The notes under the pieces are model-generated. The model saw only the letters and a list, made by a program, of their open reading frames with translations. It made no database searches and was not told the DNA's origin. Positions 38,588 through 48,820 of a DNA stretch of 64,000 bases are shown here, piece after piece. How positions within the stretch are numbered: position 1 is the first letter of the stretch; each line of letters starts with the position of its first letter. The position numbers were made by a program, and so were the translations under genes. Origin of the DNA: an uncultured Roseobacter sp. (lineage in GTDB: Bacteria > Pseudomonadota > Alphaproteobacteria > Rhodobacterales > Rhodobacteraceae); contig NZ_CANLXG010000002.1 in the NCBI RefSeq assembly GCF_947495025.1, forward strand, positions 186,001 to 250,000, written 5' to 3'.

Positions 38588-40909
38588 GTGCCTTCATTCT
38601 CGACCACACTGGAACAGGCAATCCACTCGGCGCTGGCCCTGGCCAATGCGCGCCGGCACGAGTTTGCCACCCTCGAGCATCTTCTTCTGGCCCTTATCGA
38701 TGAACCCGACGCCACACGCGTTATGAAGGCCTGCAGCGTCGATGTTGACGACCTGCGCGCCACTCTGGTGGAATTTGTCGATGAGGACCTGAGCAATCTT
38801 GTCACCGATGTGGACGGCTCCGAAGCCGTTCCCACTGCTGCCTTCCAGCGGGTCATTCAGCGCGCTGCCATCCACGTACAGTCGTCTGGCCGCACTGAAG
38901 TGACCGGCGCCAATGTACTGGTAGCAATTTTTGCGGAACGCGAAAGCAACGCGGCTTATTTCCTGCAGGAGCAGGATATGACCCGTTATGACGCGGTGAA
39001 CTTCATCGCTCACGGGGTTGCCAAGGATCCGGCCTATGGCGAGCAGCGCCCGGTGTCCGGCGCGCCGGAGGCCGAAGAAGAGGCCCAGGGCGTCACCGAC
39101 GGCGAAAAGAAAGAGAGCGCACTCGAGAAATATTGCGTGGATCTCAATGCCAAGTCCCGTGAGGGCGACATTGATCCGCTGATCGGTCGCGATTCCGAGG
39201 TTGAGCGCTGCATCCAGGTACTGTGCCGCCGCCGTAAAAACAACCCCCTGCTGGTGGGTGATCCGGGCGTAGGCAAAACGGCCATCGCCGAAGGCCTCGC
39301 GCGCAAGATCGTCGCCGGTGAAACGCCAGAGGTTCTGGCCGAGACCACGATCTATTCGCTGGACATGGGCGCACTGCTTGCAGGCACGCGCTACCGCGGT
39401 GATTTCGAGGAACGTCTCAAAGCTGTTGTTTCCGAACTTGAAGACCACCGGGACGCCGTGCTGTTCATCGACGAGATCCATACAGTGATCGGTGCAGGTG
39501 CGACATCAGGCGGGGCAATGGATGCGTCCAATCTGCTGAAACCTGCACTGGCGGGTGGCAAGCTGCGCACCATGGGCTCAACGACCTACAAAGAATTCCG
39601 TCAGCATTTCGAGAAGGACCGCGCGCTCAGCCGCCGCTTCCAGAAGATCGACGTCAACGAGCCGTCGGTCGAGGACGCCGTGAAAATCCTGCGGGGTCTC
39701 AAGCCGTACTTTGAAGATCACCACTCGGTCAAATATACGGCTGACGCGATAAAAACCTCTGTCGAGCTTGCGTCGCGTTATATCAATGACCGCAAGCTGC
39801 CGGACAGTGCCATCGACGTCATCGACGAAGCAGGCGCGGCACAGCACCTGGTGGTCGCCGCCAAACGTCGCAAGACCATCGGCACCAAAGAGATCGAGAA
39901 CGTGGTGGCGAAAATCGCCCGCATCCCGCCGAAAAACGTCTCAAAGGACGATGCAGAGGTGCTCAAGGATCTCGAAGGATCGCTCAAACGTGTGGTCTTT
40001 GGTCAGGACAAGGCCATCGAGGCGCTGTCCTCGGCGATCAAACTGGCCCGTGCCGGCCTGCGCGAACCCGAAAAGCCCATCGGCAATTATCTCTTTGCAG
40101 GCCCCACCGGTGTAGGCAAAACCGAAGTGGCAAAACAACTGGCCGATACGCTGGGCGTGGAACTGCTGCGGTTCGATATGTCGGAATACATGGAGAAACA
40201 CGCGGTTTCCCGCCTGATCGGCGCCCCTCCGGGTTATGTAGGCTTTGATCAGGGTGGTATGCTTACCGATGGCGTCGACCAGCACCCGCACTGTGTGCTC
40301 CTGCTGGACGAGATGGAAAAAGCTCATCCGGACGTCTATAACATCCTGCTGCAGGTTATGGATCACGGCAAGCTGACCGATCATAACGGTCGCACTGTCG
40401 ATTTCCGCAATGTGGTGCTGATCATGACGTCAAATGCCGGTGCTGCGGAGCAGGCAAAAGAAGCCATCGGCTTTGGCCGCGACCGCCGGGAAGGCGAGGA
40501 TACAGCCGCGATCGAACGGACGTTCACGCCTGAATTCCGCAACCGTCTGGATGCAGTCATCAGCTTTGCACCGCTGCCCAAAGAGGTCATCCTCCGGGTG
40601 GTCGAAAAGTTCGTGCTTCAGCTTGAGGCCCAGCTGATGGACCGCAACGTCACCATCGAGCTGACCAAACCGGCAGCTGAATGGCTGGCCGACAAAGGGT
40701 ACGACAGCAAAATGGGCGCGCGTCCGCTGGGCCGGGTCATCCAGGAGCATATCAAAAAGCCTCTGGCCGAAGACCTGCTGTTTGGCAAGCTTGCCAAGGG
40801 CGGCGTGGTCCGGGTCGGTGTGAAAGCCGGTGAAATTGATCTGAAGATCGAAGGCCCGGACAAGCCCCGTATCTCAGGCGACAAGCCACCGCTGCTGACA
40901 GCCGAGTAA
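38588..40909 (+). CDS. clpA: ATP-dependent Clp protease ATPase subunit ClpA
   Basis: A 773-residue AAA+ unfoldase. Residues 1-145 form the double Clp_N domain ([20 protein letters not shown]); the D1 ATPase has [18 protein letters not shown] near residue 222 and D2 has [18 protein letters not shown] near 505. It feeds substrates to ClpP. The lack of a long middle coiled coil separates it from ClpB. clpS is not adjacent. An AAGGAG site precedes the ATG, and a strong terminator follows. Confidence 0.96.
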   Translation: MPSFSTTLEQAIHSALALANARRHEFATLEHLLLALIDEPDATRVMKACSVDVDDLRATLVEFVDEDLSNLVTDVDGSEAVPTAAFQRVIQRAAIHVQSSGRTEVTGANVLVAIFAERESNAAYFLQEQDMTRYDAVNFIAHGVAKDPAYGEQRPVSGAPEAEEEAQGVTDGEKKESALEKYCVDLNAKSREGDIDPLIGRDSEVERCIQVLCRRRKNNPLLVGDPGVGKTAIAEGLARKIVAGETPEVLAETTIYSLDMGALLAGTRYRGDFEERLKAVVSELEDHRDAVLFIDEIHTVIGAGATSGGAMDASNLLKPALAGGKLRTMGSTTYKEFRQHFEKDRALSRRFQKIDVNEPSVEDAVKILRGLKPYFEDHHSVKYTADAIKTSVELASRYINDRKLPDSAIDVIDEAGAAQHLVVAAKRRKTIGTKEIENVVAKIARIPPKNVSKDDAEVLKDLEGSLKRVVFGQDKAIEALSSAIKLARAGLREPEKPIGNYLFAGPTGVGKTEVAKQLADTLGVELLRFDMSEYMEKHAVSRLIGAPPGYVGFDQGGMLTDGVDQHPHCVLLLDEMEKAHPDVYNILLQVMDHGKLTDHNGRTVDFRNVVLIMTSNAGAAEQAKEAIGFGRDRREGEDTAAIERTFTPEFRNRLDAVISFAPLPKEVILRVVEKFVLQLEAQLMDRNVTIELTKPAAEWLADKGYDSKMGARPLGRVIQEHIKKPLAEDLLFGKLAKGGVVRVGVKAGEIDLKIEGPDKPRISGDKPPLLTAE

Positions 40910-40922
40910 AATCAAACAACCG

Positions 40923-40954
40923 AAACCCCGCCCGAACGGCGGGGTTTCTTTTTT
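40923..40954 (+). terminator. rho-independent terminator after clpA
   Basis: AAACCCCGCC / GGCGGGGTTT hairpin with a short loop followed by CTTTTTT. A clear intrinsic terminator 13 bp after the clpA stop. Confidence 0.9.
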
Positions 40955-41130
40955 CGGGCTGCCTTCGAACGCAGAAACCTGGCGCGAAAAGCCAAGCGGC
41001 CGTCGCAAAGGCTGTCCATCAAAGACACAATGCCCCGCGCGCAGGTGCGCTCGACAATGCCATCGGTGGCGGTCCGGTGTCTGCGTGCATTGAAACCAGC
41101 ATATGCTGAACGGCAAGCGTCGCAAAACAC

Positions 41131-43101
41131 TCATCGCTCTGTAAACTTCAGTTCAATACGCCGGTTCTGGGCCCGCGCCTCTTCTGTGTCACCTGTGGCC
41201 ACGGGCTGGAACTCGCCGAACCCGTTGGCCGCCAGACGGTCAGGCGGAATGCCCAGCGCATCGACCATGTAGCGCACAACAGACAGCGCCCGGGCCTGGC
41301 TGAGCTCCCAGTTATCGGCGAAGGCGCCAAATCCTGACAGCGGAAGGTTGTCGGTATGACCGTCCACGCGGATGATCCAGTCGATCCCCTGCGGAATCTC
41401 ATCAGCCACAGCTGCCAGTATTTCTGCAACCTTCGCAACTTCAGCCCGACCTTCGGCAGACAGATCTGCGCGCGCGGGCTCGAAAAGCACCTCGGACGAG
41501 AAAACAAACCGGTCTCCCTCGATCCTGACACCTTCCTGGGTGCCCAGAACGTCGCGCAGCCTCCCGAAGAACTCGGAGCGGTACTGCTCAAGATCCTCGG
41601 CTTCAGCAGCAAGGCGGGCCGCTTCCTGCTCAAGTCTGCGCCGCTCGGCCTCTTCGAGTTCTGCCCGTCGGCGCTCTTCGGCAGCGACCCTCGCCAGAGC
41701 TGTGTTCAGATCAGATCCCAGAGACTGTAGCTGAATCTGCTGGGCAGCATCCCGATCCTTTGCATCGTCCAGCAGAGCCTGCAATCCGCCCAGCTGCGTA
41801 CGAAGAGCCGCTACCTGCTGGTTCAGCAACTCAGTCTGCCGCTGCGCCTCAGCGCTCGCTGCCTCTTCCTGAGCCAGCGCTCTCCGGGCCTCGGCCAGCA
41901 ATGCGGCGCGTCGCTGAGCATCTGTGGTGGTATCCTCGGCGAGAGTTTCAGCGGCAAGTTTTGCGGCCAGCGCTGCGGCCAGACGGGCGCGCAGTGCGTC
42001 CCGATCTGCTGCTGCCTCTGTTCTGTTCTGCGCCAGCGCTGCTTCAGCGGCCAGACGGGCGGCCTCTTCCTCAGCCGCAGCAGCCTGTGCATCCGTCAGC
42101 TGTGTTTCCGCAGCCTGCAACCGCGTTCTCAGATCGCGGGTGTCTGCCTGGAGCACCTCGATCTGCGCGCGTGCAGTCGCGATTTCTTCCGCGGCTGCGG
42201 CGCCCGATGTTTCCAGCCCCTCGAGCCGCAGCAGTGCAGCAGCCAGAGCCGTGTCGAGATCCGCCTCAGCCGCCCGCGCCGCTGCCAGCAGCGTCAGGGT
42301 GTCCTCGGCTTCCTTGCGCTGTGCTTCCAGCGCCAGTGTCATTGCTGTCAGTTCTGCGTCGGCATTCTCCAGACGCGCGCGCAACGCTTCTGCAGCGGCG
42401 ACCTCTGCCAGCCGGGCCGCTTCTTCGTCAGATAAAGCCGACCGCGTCTCATCAAGAGCACCTGTCAGCTGCCCGATCTCTTCAGCCGCCGCCGCGTTTT
42501 GCGCCCGCAGATCAGCCACCAGTGCGTCCAGTGCCTCGCGTTGCGCTGCCGCAAGGCGGGCCGCCTCTTCCTGCGCATCAACTTCTGACCGCGCGGCGGC
42601 CAGCGCCAGGTTCAGGGCGTCCTGTTCACTGATCAGTTCGGCCTGTGCGGTCTCAAGTGCTGCGCGCACATCCTCAAGTGCTGCCACATCTCCCAGCGCG
42701 CTGTCCCGCTGAGAAATCAACGCCGCGACCTGAGCCTCAAAACTGGTGATACGCGTTTCCGCAGCTTCCAGCGCTTCGGCCTGTGCGTCACGCGTGGCTG
42801 TCAGTGCCGCGATCTGAGACTGTGCATCCGAAAGCGAGGCATCCAGCGCACCAACCCGGTTCCGCAGGTTTTCGCTCGTCTGCTCTTCGAGGCCAAGCGC
42901 CTGCGCCAGAGCCGCTACCTCGCCTGCCAGCTGGTCGAGTTCAGTCTCCTGACCGGTGATACGTTCGGTGAGCACAAACTGCACAATCATAAAGATCGTC
43001 AGCACGAACATCAGCACCAGCAACAGACCCGTCATCGCATCCACGAAGCCCGGCCAGATTGAGGCCTGGAACCGTGCGCCGGTGCGTCGGGCCAGTGCCA
43101 T
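41131..43101 (-). CDS. MotB/OmpA-type protein with very long coiled coil
   Basis: A 656-residue protein. A single membrane helix near the N-terminus (about 20-44) begins with GFVDAMTG, placing Asp21 where MotB-type stator proteins have their ion-binding aspartate. Residues 50-525 are almost continuous Ala/Glu/Arg-rich coiled coil. The last 140 residues form an OmpA-like peptidoglycan-binding domain (VDGHTDN, NWELSQARA, GFGEFQPVA, RAQNRRIEL). It starts 2 bp after the channel gene, so both form one unit. Flagellar MotB has no coil of this size. The function is unknown. Confidence 0.85.
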   Translation of the reverse strand: MALARRTGARFQASIWPGFVDAMTGLLLVLMFVLTIFMIVQFVLTERITGQETELDQLAGEVAALAQALGLEEQTSENLRNRVGALDASLSDAQSQIAALTATRDAQAEALEAAETRITSFEAQVAALISQRDSALGDVAALEDVRAALETAQAELISEQDALNLALAAARSEVDAQEEAARLAAAQREALDALVADLRAQNAAAAEEIGQLTGALDETRSALSDEEAARLAEVAAAEALRARLENADAELTAMTLALEAQRKEAEDTLTLLAAARAAEADLDTALAAALLRLEGLETSGAAAAEEIATARAQIEVLQADTRDLRTRLQAAETQLTDAQAAAAEEEAARLAAEAALAQNRTEAAADRDALRARLAAALAAKLAAETLAEDTTTDAQRRAALLAEARRALAQEEAASAEAQRQTELLNQQVAALRTQLGGLQALLDDAKDRDAAQQIQLQSLGSDLNTALARVAAEERRRAELEEAERRRLEQEAARLAAEAEDLEQYRSEFFGRLRDVLGTQEGVRIEGDRFVFSSEVLFEPARADLSAEGRAEVAKVAEILAAVADEIPQGIDWIIRVDGHTDNLPLSGFGAFADNWELSQARALSVVRYMVDALGIPPDRLAANGFGEFQPVATGDTEEARAQNRRIELKFTER

Positions 43102-43103
43102 TG

Positions 43104-44294
43104 TCAGCTGCCTCCGTCAGGGAGCCGGGTGGAAGGCGGGCGCGCCCGGCGTGCCTTGAGCACTTCGGCAAGGCCGGCGATGTCCCGGCGCAACTCGGCC
43201 ATGCTTTCCTGCCGTCCGGCGGAGATTTCCTCAAGTATACGCAGCATCTGCACATCGATCGAGCGCAGACGCATCCGGCTTTCTGCGTCGATTCCGTCGC
43301 CGCCCTGCCCCTGCGCCTCGATCAGGGCGATCAGCCGTTCCTGACCCGCTGCCACCCTTTCAAGAGCCGAGCTGGCCGCGTCAGGGCTCTCAATGCGCTG
43401 CGCCATATGCTCGATCGCACCCACAACATCACCGAGGCGCTGTTCGACCGCTTGGTTGCGCTGGTCAGCATTGAGAAACATCGCCTGCAGCGCTTCCATC
43501 TGTTCGCCCATATGGTCGACGATGACGGCCATCGTATTGCCATCTGCCGCTGCCTCGTCTCCCGAGGAAAACCCCACGCGCGTGATGCCGCTCAGCCATT
43601 CCTCAAGCTCGCGGTAGAAACGGTTCTGCCCGTGACCCGCAAAAAGTTCGAGCAGGCCAACAATCAGAGACCCGGCAAGACCCAGCAGCGAGGAGGCAAA
43701 GGCTACACCCATCCCGCCCAACTGCGCCTCAAGACCGGACATCAGGCGGTTGAAAACCTCCACCCCGCCTTCGCCCTCACCGGGCGCCAGGTTGCGGATG
43801 GTATCAACAACCGCCGGAACCGTCGTTGCGAGTCCGTAGAAAGTCCCCAGCAGGCCGAGAAAAATCAGCATGTTAACGATGTATCGTGTGATCTCCCGCA
43901 CTTCCTCGATCCGCGTGGCGACAGATTCGAGAATGGACCTGCTGGAAGAGGCGCTGACCTGCATGCGCGCGCCGCGCTGGCGCAGCAACGAGGCAAGCGG
44001 CGCCAGCAGCTGTGGCGCCTTGATGCTGGAATCCAGGGTGTCCGTGGCGAAACGTTCGATCCACCGCACGGAACCGATGAGCTGAAACACCTGATAAAAA
44101 CAGGCAATCACACCAATCAGGAACACGAAGATAATGAAGCCGTTCAGCCACGGATTGGCCTGAAAGACCGGCAACACCCGCGGCAGAGCCAGAAACGCGC
44201 CAAAGCCTGACAGTGCCAGCACAATCAGCATCAGAGAAATCTGACGGACAGGCTGTGAGAATACGGGTCTTGCTTCCTGGTCCGGTAACGCCAT
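43104..44294 (-). CDS. MotA/TolQ/ExbB-type proton channel protein
   Basis: A 396-residue membrane protein. Four hydrophobic helices are seen, roughly at residues 19-40, 50-73, 140-165 and 195-225, with NMLIFLGLLGTFYGLATTV as the ExbB/TolQ signature. About 170 residues of charged, helical tail follow. I start at MALPDQEARP, with GAGGGG nine bases upstream, instead of an ATG 24 codons earlier. With the MotB/OmpA-like partner it would make a proton-driven stator. No flagellar, Tol-Pal or TonB genes are nearby. Confidence 0.85.
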   Translation of the reverse strand: MALPDQEARPVFSQPVRQISLMLIVLALSGFGAFLALPRVLPVFQANPWLNGFIIFVFLIGVIACFYQVFQLIGSVRWIERFATDTLDSSIKAPQLLAPLASLLRQRGARMQVSASSSRSILESVATRIEEVREITRYIVNMLIFLGLLGTFYGLATTVPAVVDTIRNLAPGEGEGGVEVFNRLMSGLEAQLGGMGVAFASSLLGLAGSLIVGLLELFAGHGQNRFYRELEEWLSGITRVGFSSGDEAAADGNTMAVIVDHMGEQMEALQAMFLNADQRNQAVEQRLGDVVGAIEHMAQRIESPDAASSALERVAAGQERLIALIEAQGQGGDGIDAESRMRLRSIDVQMLRILEEISAGRQESMAELRRDIAGLAEVLKARRARPPSTRLPDGGS

Positions 44295-44370
44295 GCGCCC
44301 CTCGCTCCTGACCGTTATTGTGCTGCTCTGCGCGCAGTTTAACCTGAAAATGTCAGGCAGCGCCAAGGAA

Positions 44371-44901
44371 TTATGCGGTGAGCGCCCTGACCCGGTGGCT
44401 CAGCCATTCCAGGTCCGGATCATGCAGGCCGATGTCTGCCAGATGGCTGGCCGTGTTATAGAGATACTCATCGTTCGGGCCCATTCCGCCCCGCGCCTGC
44501 GCAATGATCTGAGCCTGCTCTTCGAGCGGCATGCCGCCGCAATACTGAACGTGGTCGCGGTTAATGACATAGACAAGAGCCGTAACGCGCCGCCCGTCGT
44601 GCAGGTCAATCTCAAGGTCACGCTCCAGATAGGCCGACGAAATCAGTTCGCGCTCGCGCAGATATGCCAGTGTTTCGGCCTCGCGCCCTGCAGTAACCGC
44701 CAGCGCGACACCCTCACAGGCGTGGGCCGGGTCCTCATCGAGTGCCAGCACAAGACCGGGCTCATCTTCGGTACCGCGATGGTGAATGGAATGCATACAA
44801 AAAGATCGTGCATAGCCCGGCAGCGTCGCAATCACCTGCTCAGCCACCTCAAAGCCCGGATTCCACAACAGACTGCCGTATCCGAATACCCACATCGTCA
44901 T
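44371..44901 (-). CDS. ChaC-like gamma-glutamylcyclotransferase
   Basis: A 176-residue cytosolic enzyme of the ChaC family, which cleaves glutathione to 5-oxoproline and Cys-Gly. It has VFGYGSLLWNPGFE at the N-terminus and the candidate catalytic glutamate in LRERELISSAYLE. The first of two close ATGs is chosen because AAGGAG lies ten bases upstream. A much longer upstream frame overlaps the divergent DUF2125 gene and is not credible. Confidence 0.9.
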   Translation of the reverse strand: MTMWVFGYGSLLWNPGFEVAEQVIATLPGYARSFCMHSIHHRGTEDEPGLVLALDEDPAHACEGVALAVTAGREAETLAYLRERELISSAYLERDLEIDLHDGRRVTALVYVINRDHVQYCGGMPLEEQAQIIAQARGGMGPNDEYLYNTASHLADIGLHDPDLEWLSHRVRALTA

Positions 44902-44965
44902 GGTGCTGGTTCTCCTTGCCTGCTTTGCGTAAACCTCAATTTGCACCAAAGGAAAAGAGGGCAGG

Positions 44966-45970
44966 ATGCGGCGGATCGTCTGGTTTTTGCTGATTGCGGG
45001 CGTGGCCTGGTCTGCATGGTGGGGCGTGACCGCATTTGGCATGCGCTCCGGCATACTGACCTGGTTCGAAGAGCGCCGCGCCGAAGGGTGGCAGGCAGAA
45101 CTGAATGATGTCGAGCTGGGTGGCTGGCCGCTTGCCATCAACGCAGAACTTGAGGAGCCTGCTCTCGCTGATCCGGAGACAGGTGCTGCGTTCTTTACCC
45201 GGTCGCTGACATTGTCTGCTGCAACATGGTGGCCCGGGTACGTGACTTTGCGATTGCCGGACGACGGGGTTACGCTCGCCAGTCCCGAGGCCAGTGCGCT
45301 GCTGATCACTGCCGGGGCACAGGCCCGTTTGCGGCTGAGGCCGGGTCCTGCGCTGCAGCTTGAGAGTATGGAAGCCGACGCAGACAGCTGGGGTGTAACC
45401 AGCGATCCGGGCGATCTGGCGTCAGGCGGACCGCTCATTGCATCATTGGTTCAGAACCCGGATGACCCCAGGGCGTATACGTTGCGTTTTGACGCCAGCG
45501 CGCTGCGGCCCGGATCGGTCCTGCGCGATGCGCTTTTTGTTCCGGAAGACTGGCCTGTAACGTTTGATGTCCTGACGGTGGATGCGGATATTGCATTTGA
45601 CCGGCCCTGGGATGTCTCTGCTCTCGAGGACGCCCGCCCGCAACCCCGGCACATCCAACTGGAGCGCGCGGAGGCTGTCTGGGGTGACCTGCAGGTCAGG
45701 TTTGCTGCTGATCTGGATGTGGATGCCGGGGGCGTTCCTGAAGGAACGCTGAGCGTTCAGGTCCGCAACTGGCGCGACATCATCGCACTGGCCGAGCGGG
45801 CCGGCTCGCTGCCCGCCGCTCTGGTACCCCAGATCACCCGAACCCTGGAAACTTTTGCCGGGCTTAGCGGCAACCCCAGCGCGCTTGATGTCGAACTCAG
45901 CCTGTCGAATGGTCTGATTTCGCTGGGCTTTATTCCGGTGGCCCCGGCGCCGCGTCTCATCCTGCGCTGA
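44966..45970 (+). CDS. DUF2125 family protein
   Basis: A 334-residue protein with an N-terminal hydrophobic anchor or signal segment (IVWFLLIAGVAWSAWWGV) and a large beta-rich remainder, likely periplasmic. GGWPLAINAEL and the overall order match DUF2125, an alphaproteobacterial family of unknown role. It is divergent from the ChaC gene. Its TGA stop forms, with the next gene's stop on the other strand, the palindrome TGATCA. Confidence 0.87.
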   Translation: MRRIVWFLLIAGVAWSAWWGVTAFGMRSGILTWFEERRAEGWQAELNDVELGGWPLAINAELEEPALADPETGAAFFTRSLTLSAATWWPGYVTLRLPDDGVTLASPEASALLITAGAQARLRLRPGPALQLESMEADADSWGVTSDPGDLASGGPLIASLVQNPDDPRAYTLRFDASALRPGSVLRDALFVPEDWPVTFDVLTVDADIAFDRPWDVSALEDARPQPRHIQLERAEAVWGDLQVRFAADLDVDAGGVPEGTLSVQVRNWRDIIALAERAGSLPAALVPQITRTLETFAGLSGNPSALDVELSLSNGLISLGFIPVAPAPRLILR

Positions 45971-46723
45971 TCAGCGGCAGTAGGCCCCGCTGCCATGACG
46001 AGCGGTATCGAAATGGAAGTGGTCCTGGTGAAAGCGGTCAGAATCCGGCCCAAGAACCGTACCGAAGATCCCGCAGGCATCCCGGTGCATGTTTTTCAGC
46101 GGTTTAAAACCGCGTTTCGAATCCCAGTCTTTCAGCACCGAAAGCTCGGAACCATCGCGCAGGCGGAAACCCGAAATATCGATGGCCCGGCCCTTTCCGT
46201 GTTCCGAAATACGCGCACCTGATCTGTTGTTTCGGGTGCGGCAGGCGTAGTGCCCGATCACCCGCATTGCACGCAGCCCGCCACCGGTGTCACTGAGACG
46301 TGGTACTGCCGATTCCAGCACCCAGAAATTCAGTGTCTGCGCCGTCCGGCAGTCCATTACCGACGCAGGGCTGAGCGAAATGCCCGAGACGGATCGTACA
46401 CGAACAGCCTCAGTGATACCGCAGCCACGTGTTGGCGAGCTGACGCGGCCAATTGACTCACCCTGGATATCCGGATTACCGCAGACCGCACCGCGTTCGC
46501 GCAGGAGTGCCGCCTCGCGCCCACGGCGGATCACACTGCGGGGTCGCTCAACAGGCCGCAGTACACTTCGGACATCACCGGATAACTGCGGCGGCGCGAC
46601 GGCCGCAGGTGCTTTTCGGTCGGGACGGGGTTCCGGACGCAGCGACGTATCAGGACCAGCTGCCCCGACCGCCGCAGCGACCAGCACTAGCCAGCAGATC
46701 AGTGCCGCACGTGCAATGCTCAC
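45971..46723 (-). CDS. extensin-like family protein
   Basis: A 250-residue exported protein. A signal peptide (ALICWLVLVAAAVGAAG) is followed by a proline/arginine-rich linker and the extensin-like domain with CRTAQTLNFWVLESAV, SEHGKGRAIDISGF and DQDHFHFD-like HQDHFHFD. These His/Asp residues resemble zinc sites of D-Ala-D-Ala carboxypeptidase-type (VanY/MEPM) folds, so peptidoglycan binding or cleavage is plausible. It ends the hisC-tyrosine operon with a 4-bp overlap and converges with DUF2125. Confidence 0.87.
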   Translation of the reverse strand: MSIARAALICWLVLVAAAVGAAGPDTSLRPEPRPDRKAPAAVAPPQLSGDVRSVLRPVERPRSVIRRGREAALLRERGAVCGNPDIQGESIGRVSSPTRGCGITEAVRVRSVSGISLSPASVMDCRTAQTLNFWVLESAVPRLSDTGGGLRAMRVIGHYACRTRNNRSGARISEHGKGRAIDISGFRLRDGSELSVLKDWDSKRGFKPLKNMHRDACGIFGTVLGPDSDRFHQDHFHFDTARHGSGAYCR

Positions 46724-47640
46724 GGTTTCTTCACGCCTCTGCCAAAGTCCGGCGCATCAGTATCCTGACCTGCTTCGATGATACCGCGACGGATTGCACG
46801 CGTGCGCGTGAAGTAGTCATGCAGATGCGCGCCGTCGCCGGTGCGGATGGCCCTCTGAAGCGCAAAGAGCTCTTCGGTGAAGCGCCCGAGGATTTCCAGA
46901 GTAGCGTCTTTGTTGGACAGAAACACATCCCGCCACATGGTCGGATCACTGGCAGCAATCCGGGTGAAATCACGAAAACCCGCGGCGGAGTATTTAATCA
47001 CCTCGCTGTCGGTCACGCGGCGCAGATCGTCTGCGACACCGACCATCGTGTAGGCGATCAGGTGCGGGGCATGGCTGGTCACGGCGAGGACCAGATCGTG
47101 GTGATCCGCCTCCATCTCCTCGACATTGCTGCCGAGATCCTCCCAGTAGCGGCGCAGCCGGTCGACGGCGGCGCGGTCTGTGCCTTCGGGCGGGACCAGC
47201 AGGCACCAGCGCCCGTCAAAGAGTTCTGCGAAACCGGACTCCGGACCTGAATGCTCTGTGCCGGCGAGCGGGTGCGCAGGGACAAAATGTATGCCTTCGG
47301 GCAGATGCGGCTGCACGGCGTTGATCACTTCGCGCTTGACCGAACCTACGTCGGTCACCGTTGCACCCGGTTTCAGCGCGCCCGCGATTTCCGCGGCGAC
47401 ATCGCCCATAACACCCACAGGGACGGCGAGGATGACCAGGTCCGCGTCCTCAACCGCCTCGGCCATGTTGTCGCAGACGCGGTCGCACAGACTGATCCGC
47501 CGCGCGGTATCCCGGGTTTGCCGGCTGCGGGCATATCCGGTGACCTCGCCCGCCAGGCCCTTGCGTTTCATCGCCCAGAACATCGAAGAAGCGATAAGCC
47601 CCAGTCCGATCAGCGCCACACGGTTGTAGATCACGCTCAT
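46720..47640 (-). CDS. prephenate/arogenate dehydrogenase
   Basis: A 306-residue TyrA-type enzyme for tyrosine synthesis (NAD(P)-dependent oxidative decarboxylation of prephenate or arogenate). The nucleotide-binding motif is ALIGLGLIASSMFWAM, and HPLAGTEHSGPES is the conserved substrate-site motif. It overlaps hisC by 4 bp and the extensin gene by 4 bp. The pairing with a HisC-type aminotransferase suits aromatic amino acid transamination. Prephenate versus arogenate preference cannot be read from sequence. Confidence 0.93.
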   Translation of the reverse strand: MSVIYNRVALIGLGLIASSMFWAMKRKGLAGEVTGYARSRQTRDTARRISLCDRVCDNMAEAVEDADLVILAVPVGVMGDVAAEIAGALKPGATVTDVGSVKREVINAVQPHLPEGIHFVPAHPLAGTEHSGPESGFAELFDGRWCLLVPPEGTDRAAVDRLRRYWEDLGSNVEEMEADHHDLVLAVTSHAPHLIAYTMVGVADDLRRVTDSEVIKYSAAGFRDFTRIAASDPTMWRDVFLSNKDATLEILGRFTEELFALQRAIRTGDGAHLHDYFTRTRAIRRGIIEAGQDTDAPDFGRGVKKP

Positions 47641-48722
47641 GCCGCCCCCCTGAAGCCTGCAAGGGCCTCCAGTACGCGGGTGACGTCATCTGCGCTGCCA
47701 ACTGTAATGCGCAGGGCTTGCGGAAATCCGTACCCTTTGACCAGACGCACAAGGATGCCGCAGGATTTCAGGTGCGCGTCAGCCGCCAGAGCCTCTGCCT
47801 CGTCCGGGAAACGCGCGAGCACGAAATTTGCCTCGCTGTTGTCACAGCCAATGCCCAGCTGTCGCAGACCACCGGTCAGGCGCGCACGCTGTTCGGCGTT
47901 TTCCGTCAGGCAGCGGTCGACAAATGCGCGGTCCCGCATCGCGGCTTCGGCACCCGCCAGAGCAACACCCGAAAGGTTGAAGGGGCCGCGCACCCGGTTG
48001 AGCACGTCGACAACACCCTGCGCGGCATAAGCCCATCCGACCCGCAGCCCCCCCAGACCGTAGAGCTTGGAAAAGGTGCGTGTCATCACCACGTTCGGGT
48101 GTTGATCGACAAGGGCCGCGCCACCGTCATAACCGTCTGCGAACTCGGCATAGGCGCCGTCGAGCACCAGCAGGCAGGATTCCGGCACAGCCCCGGCAAG
48201 ACGGGCAAGTTCGTCAGCCGCCAGGGCGGTTCCGGTCGGATTGGCGGGATTGGCGATATAGATCAGACGTGTCCGGTCTGTGATACGCGCAATCAGCGCA
48301 TCGACGTCCACGCAGCGATTTGCCTCCGGCGCGGTGACCGGTGTGGCCCCGGCGGACAGAGCAAAAATGCGATACATCGAAAAACCGTGCTCGGGGTAGA
48401 GAACTTCGTCACCCGGACCCGCATAGGCCATCGCCAGAAGGGTCAGCAGCTCGTCGGAGCCTACACCGCAGATAATACGCTCCAATGGCAGACCGTGTAC
48501 GTCCGCGATGGCCGCACGCAGGGGAGTATGGTCGGTGGATGGATAACGGTGCAGCTGCAGCGCCGCCGCACTCACCGCAGCGCTGGCCAGGGGGCTGCAG
48601 CCGAACGGGTTTTCGTTCGAGCTGAGCTTGAGCGGATTGTCCTGTCCCTCGATCTTTGAGGCCCCGCCCTGGTAAAGGGCGATGTCCATAATGCCGGGCT
48701 GGGGGCGAAGCGCTGTGGTCAT
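47637..48722 (-). CDS. hisC: histidinol-phosphate aminotransferase
   Basis: A 361-residue fold type I PLP enzyme. SSNENPFGCSPLA at the start, GVGSDELL, NPANPTGT and the cofactor lysine in TRTFSKLYGLGGLRVGW are all typical of HisC. Next to tyrosine dehydrogenase it may act on aromatic substrates as well as histidinol phosphate. The ATG at 48722 follows AGGAGACACG; the open frame reaches far upstream without family-like sequence. It is first in the operon. Confidence 0.92.
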   Translation of the reverse strand: MTTALRPQPGIMDIALYQGGASKIEGQDNPLKLSSNENPFGCSPLASAAVSAAALQLHRYPSTDHTPLRAAIADVHGLPLERIICGVGSDELLTLLAMAYAGPGDEVLYPEHGFSMYRIFALSAGATPVTAPEANRCVDVDALIARITDRTRLIYIANPANPTGTALAADELARLAGAVPESCLLVLDGAYAEFADGYDGGAALVDQHPNVVMTRTFSKLYGLGGLRVGWAYAAQGVVDVLNRVRGPFNLSGVALAGAEAAMRDRAFVDRCLTENAEQRARLTGGLRQLGIGCDNSEANFVLARFPDEAEALAADAHLKSCGILVRLVKGYGFPQALRITVGSADDVTRVLEALAGFRGAA

Positions 48723-48820
48723 CTCTCGTGTCTCCTGTCGGGCGGACATTATCGGGCGTTCCGGGCGAGTGCCACCACCAACAGCGTGGCACCGGGCGGA
48801 AAAACGCGCTGGAACAAGGC

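Noticed and set aside
41131..44294. Zorya defence system
   Set aside because: The channel/OmpA pair recalls ZorA/ZorB, but no ZorC, ZorD or ZorE gene is adjacent and the long coil is in the B-type partner, not in the channel protein's tail.
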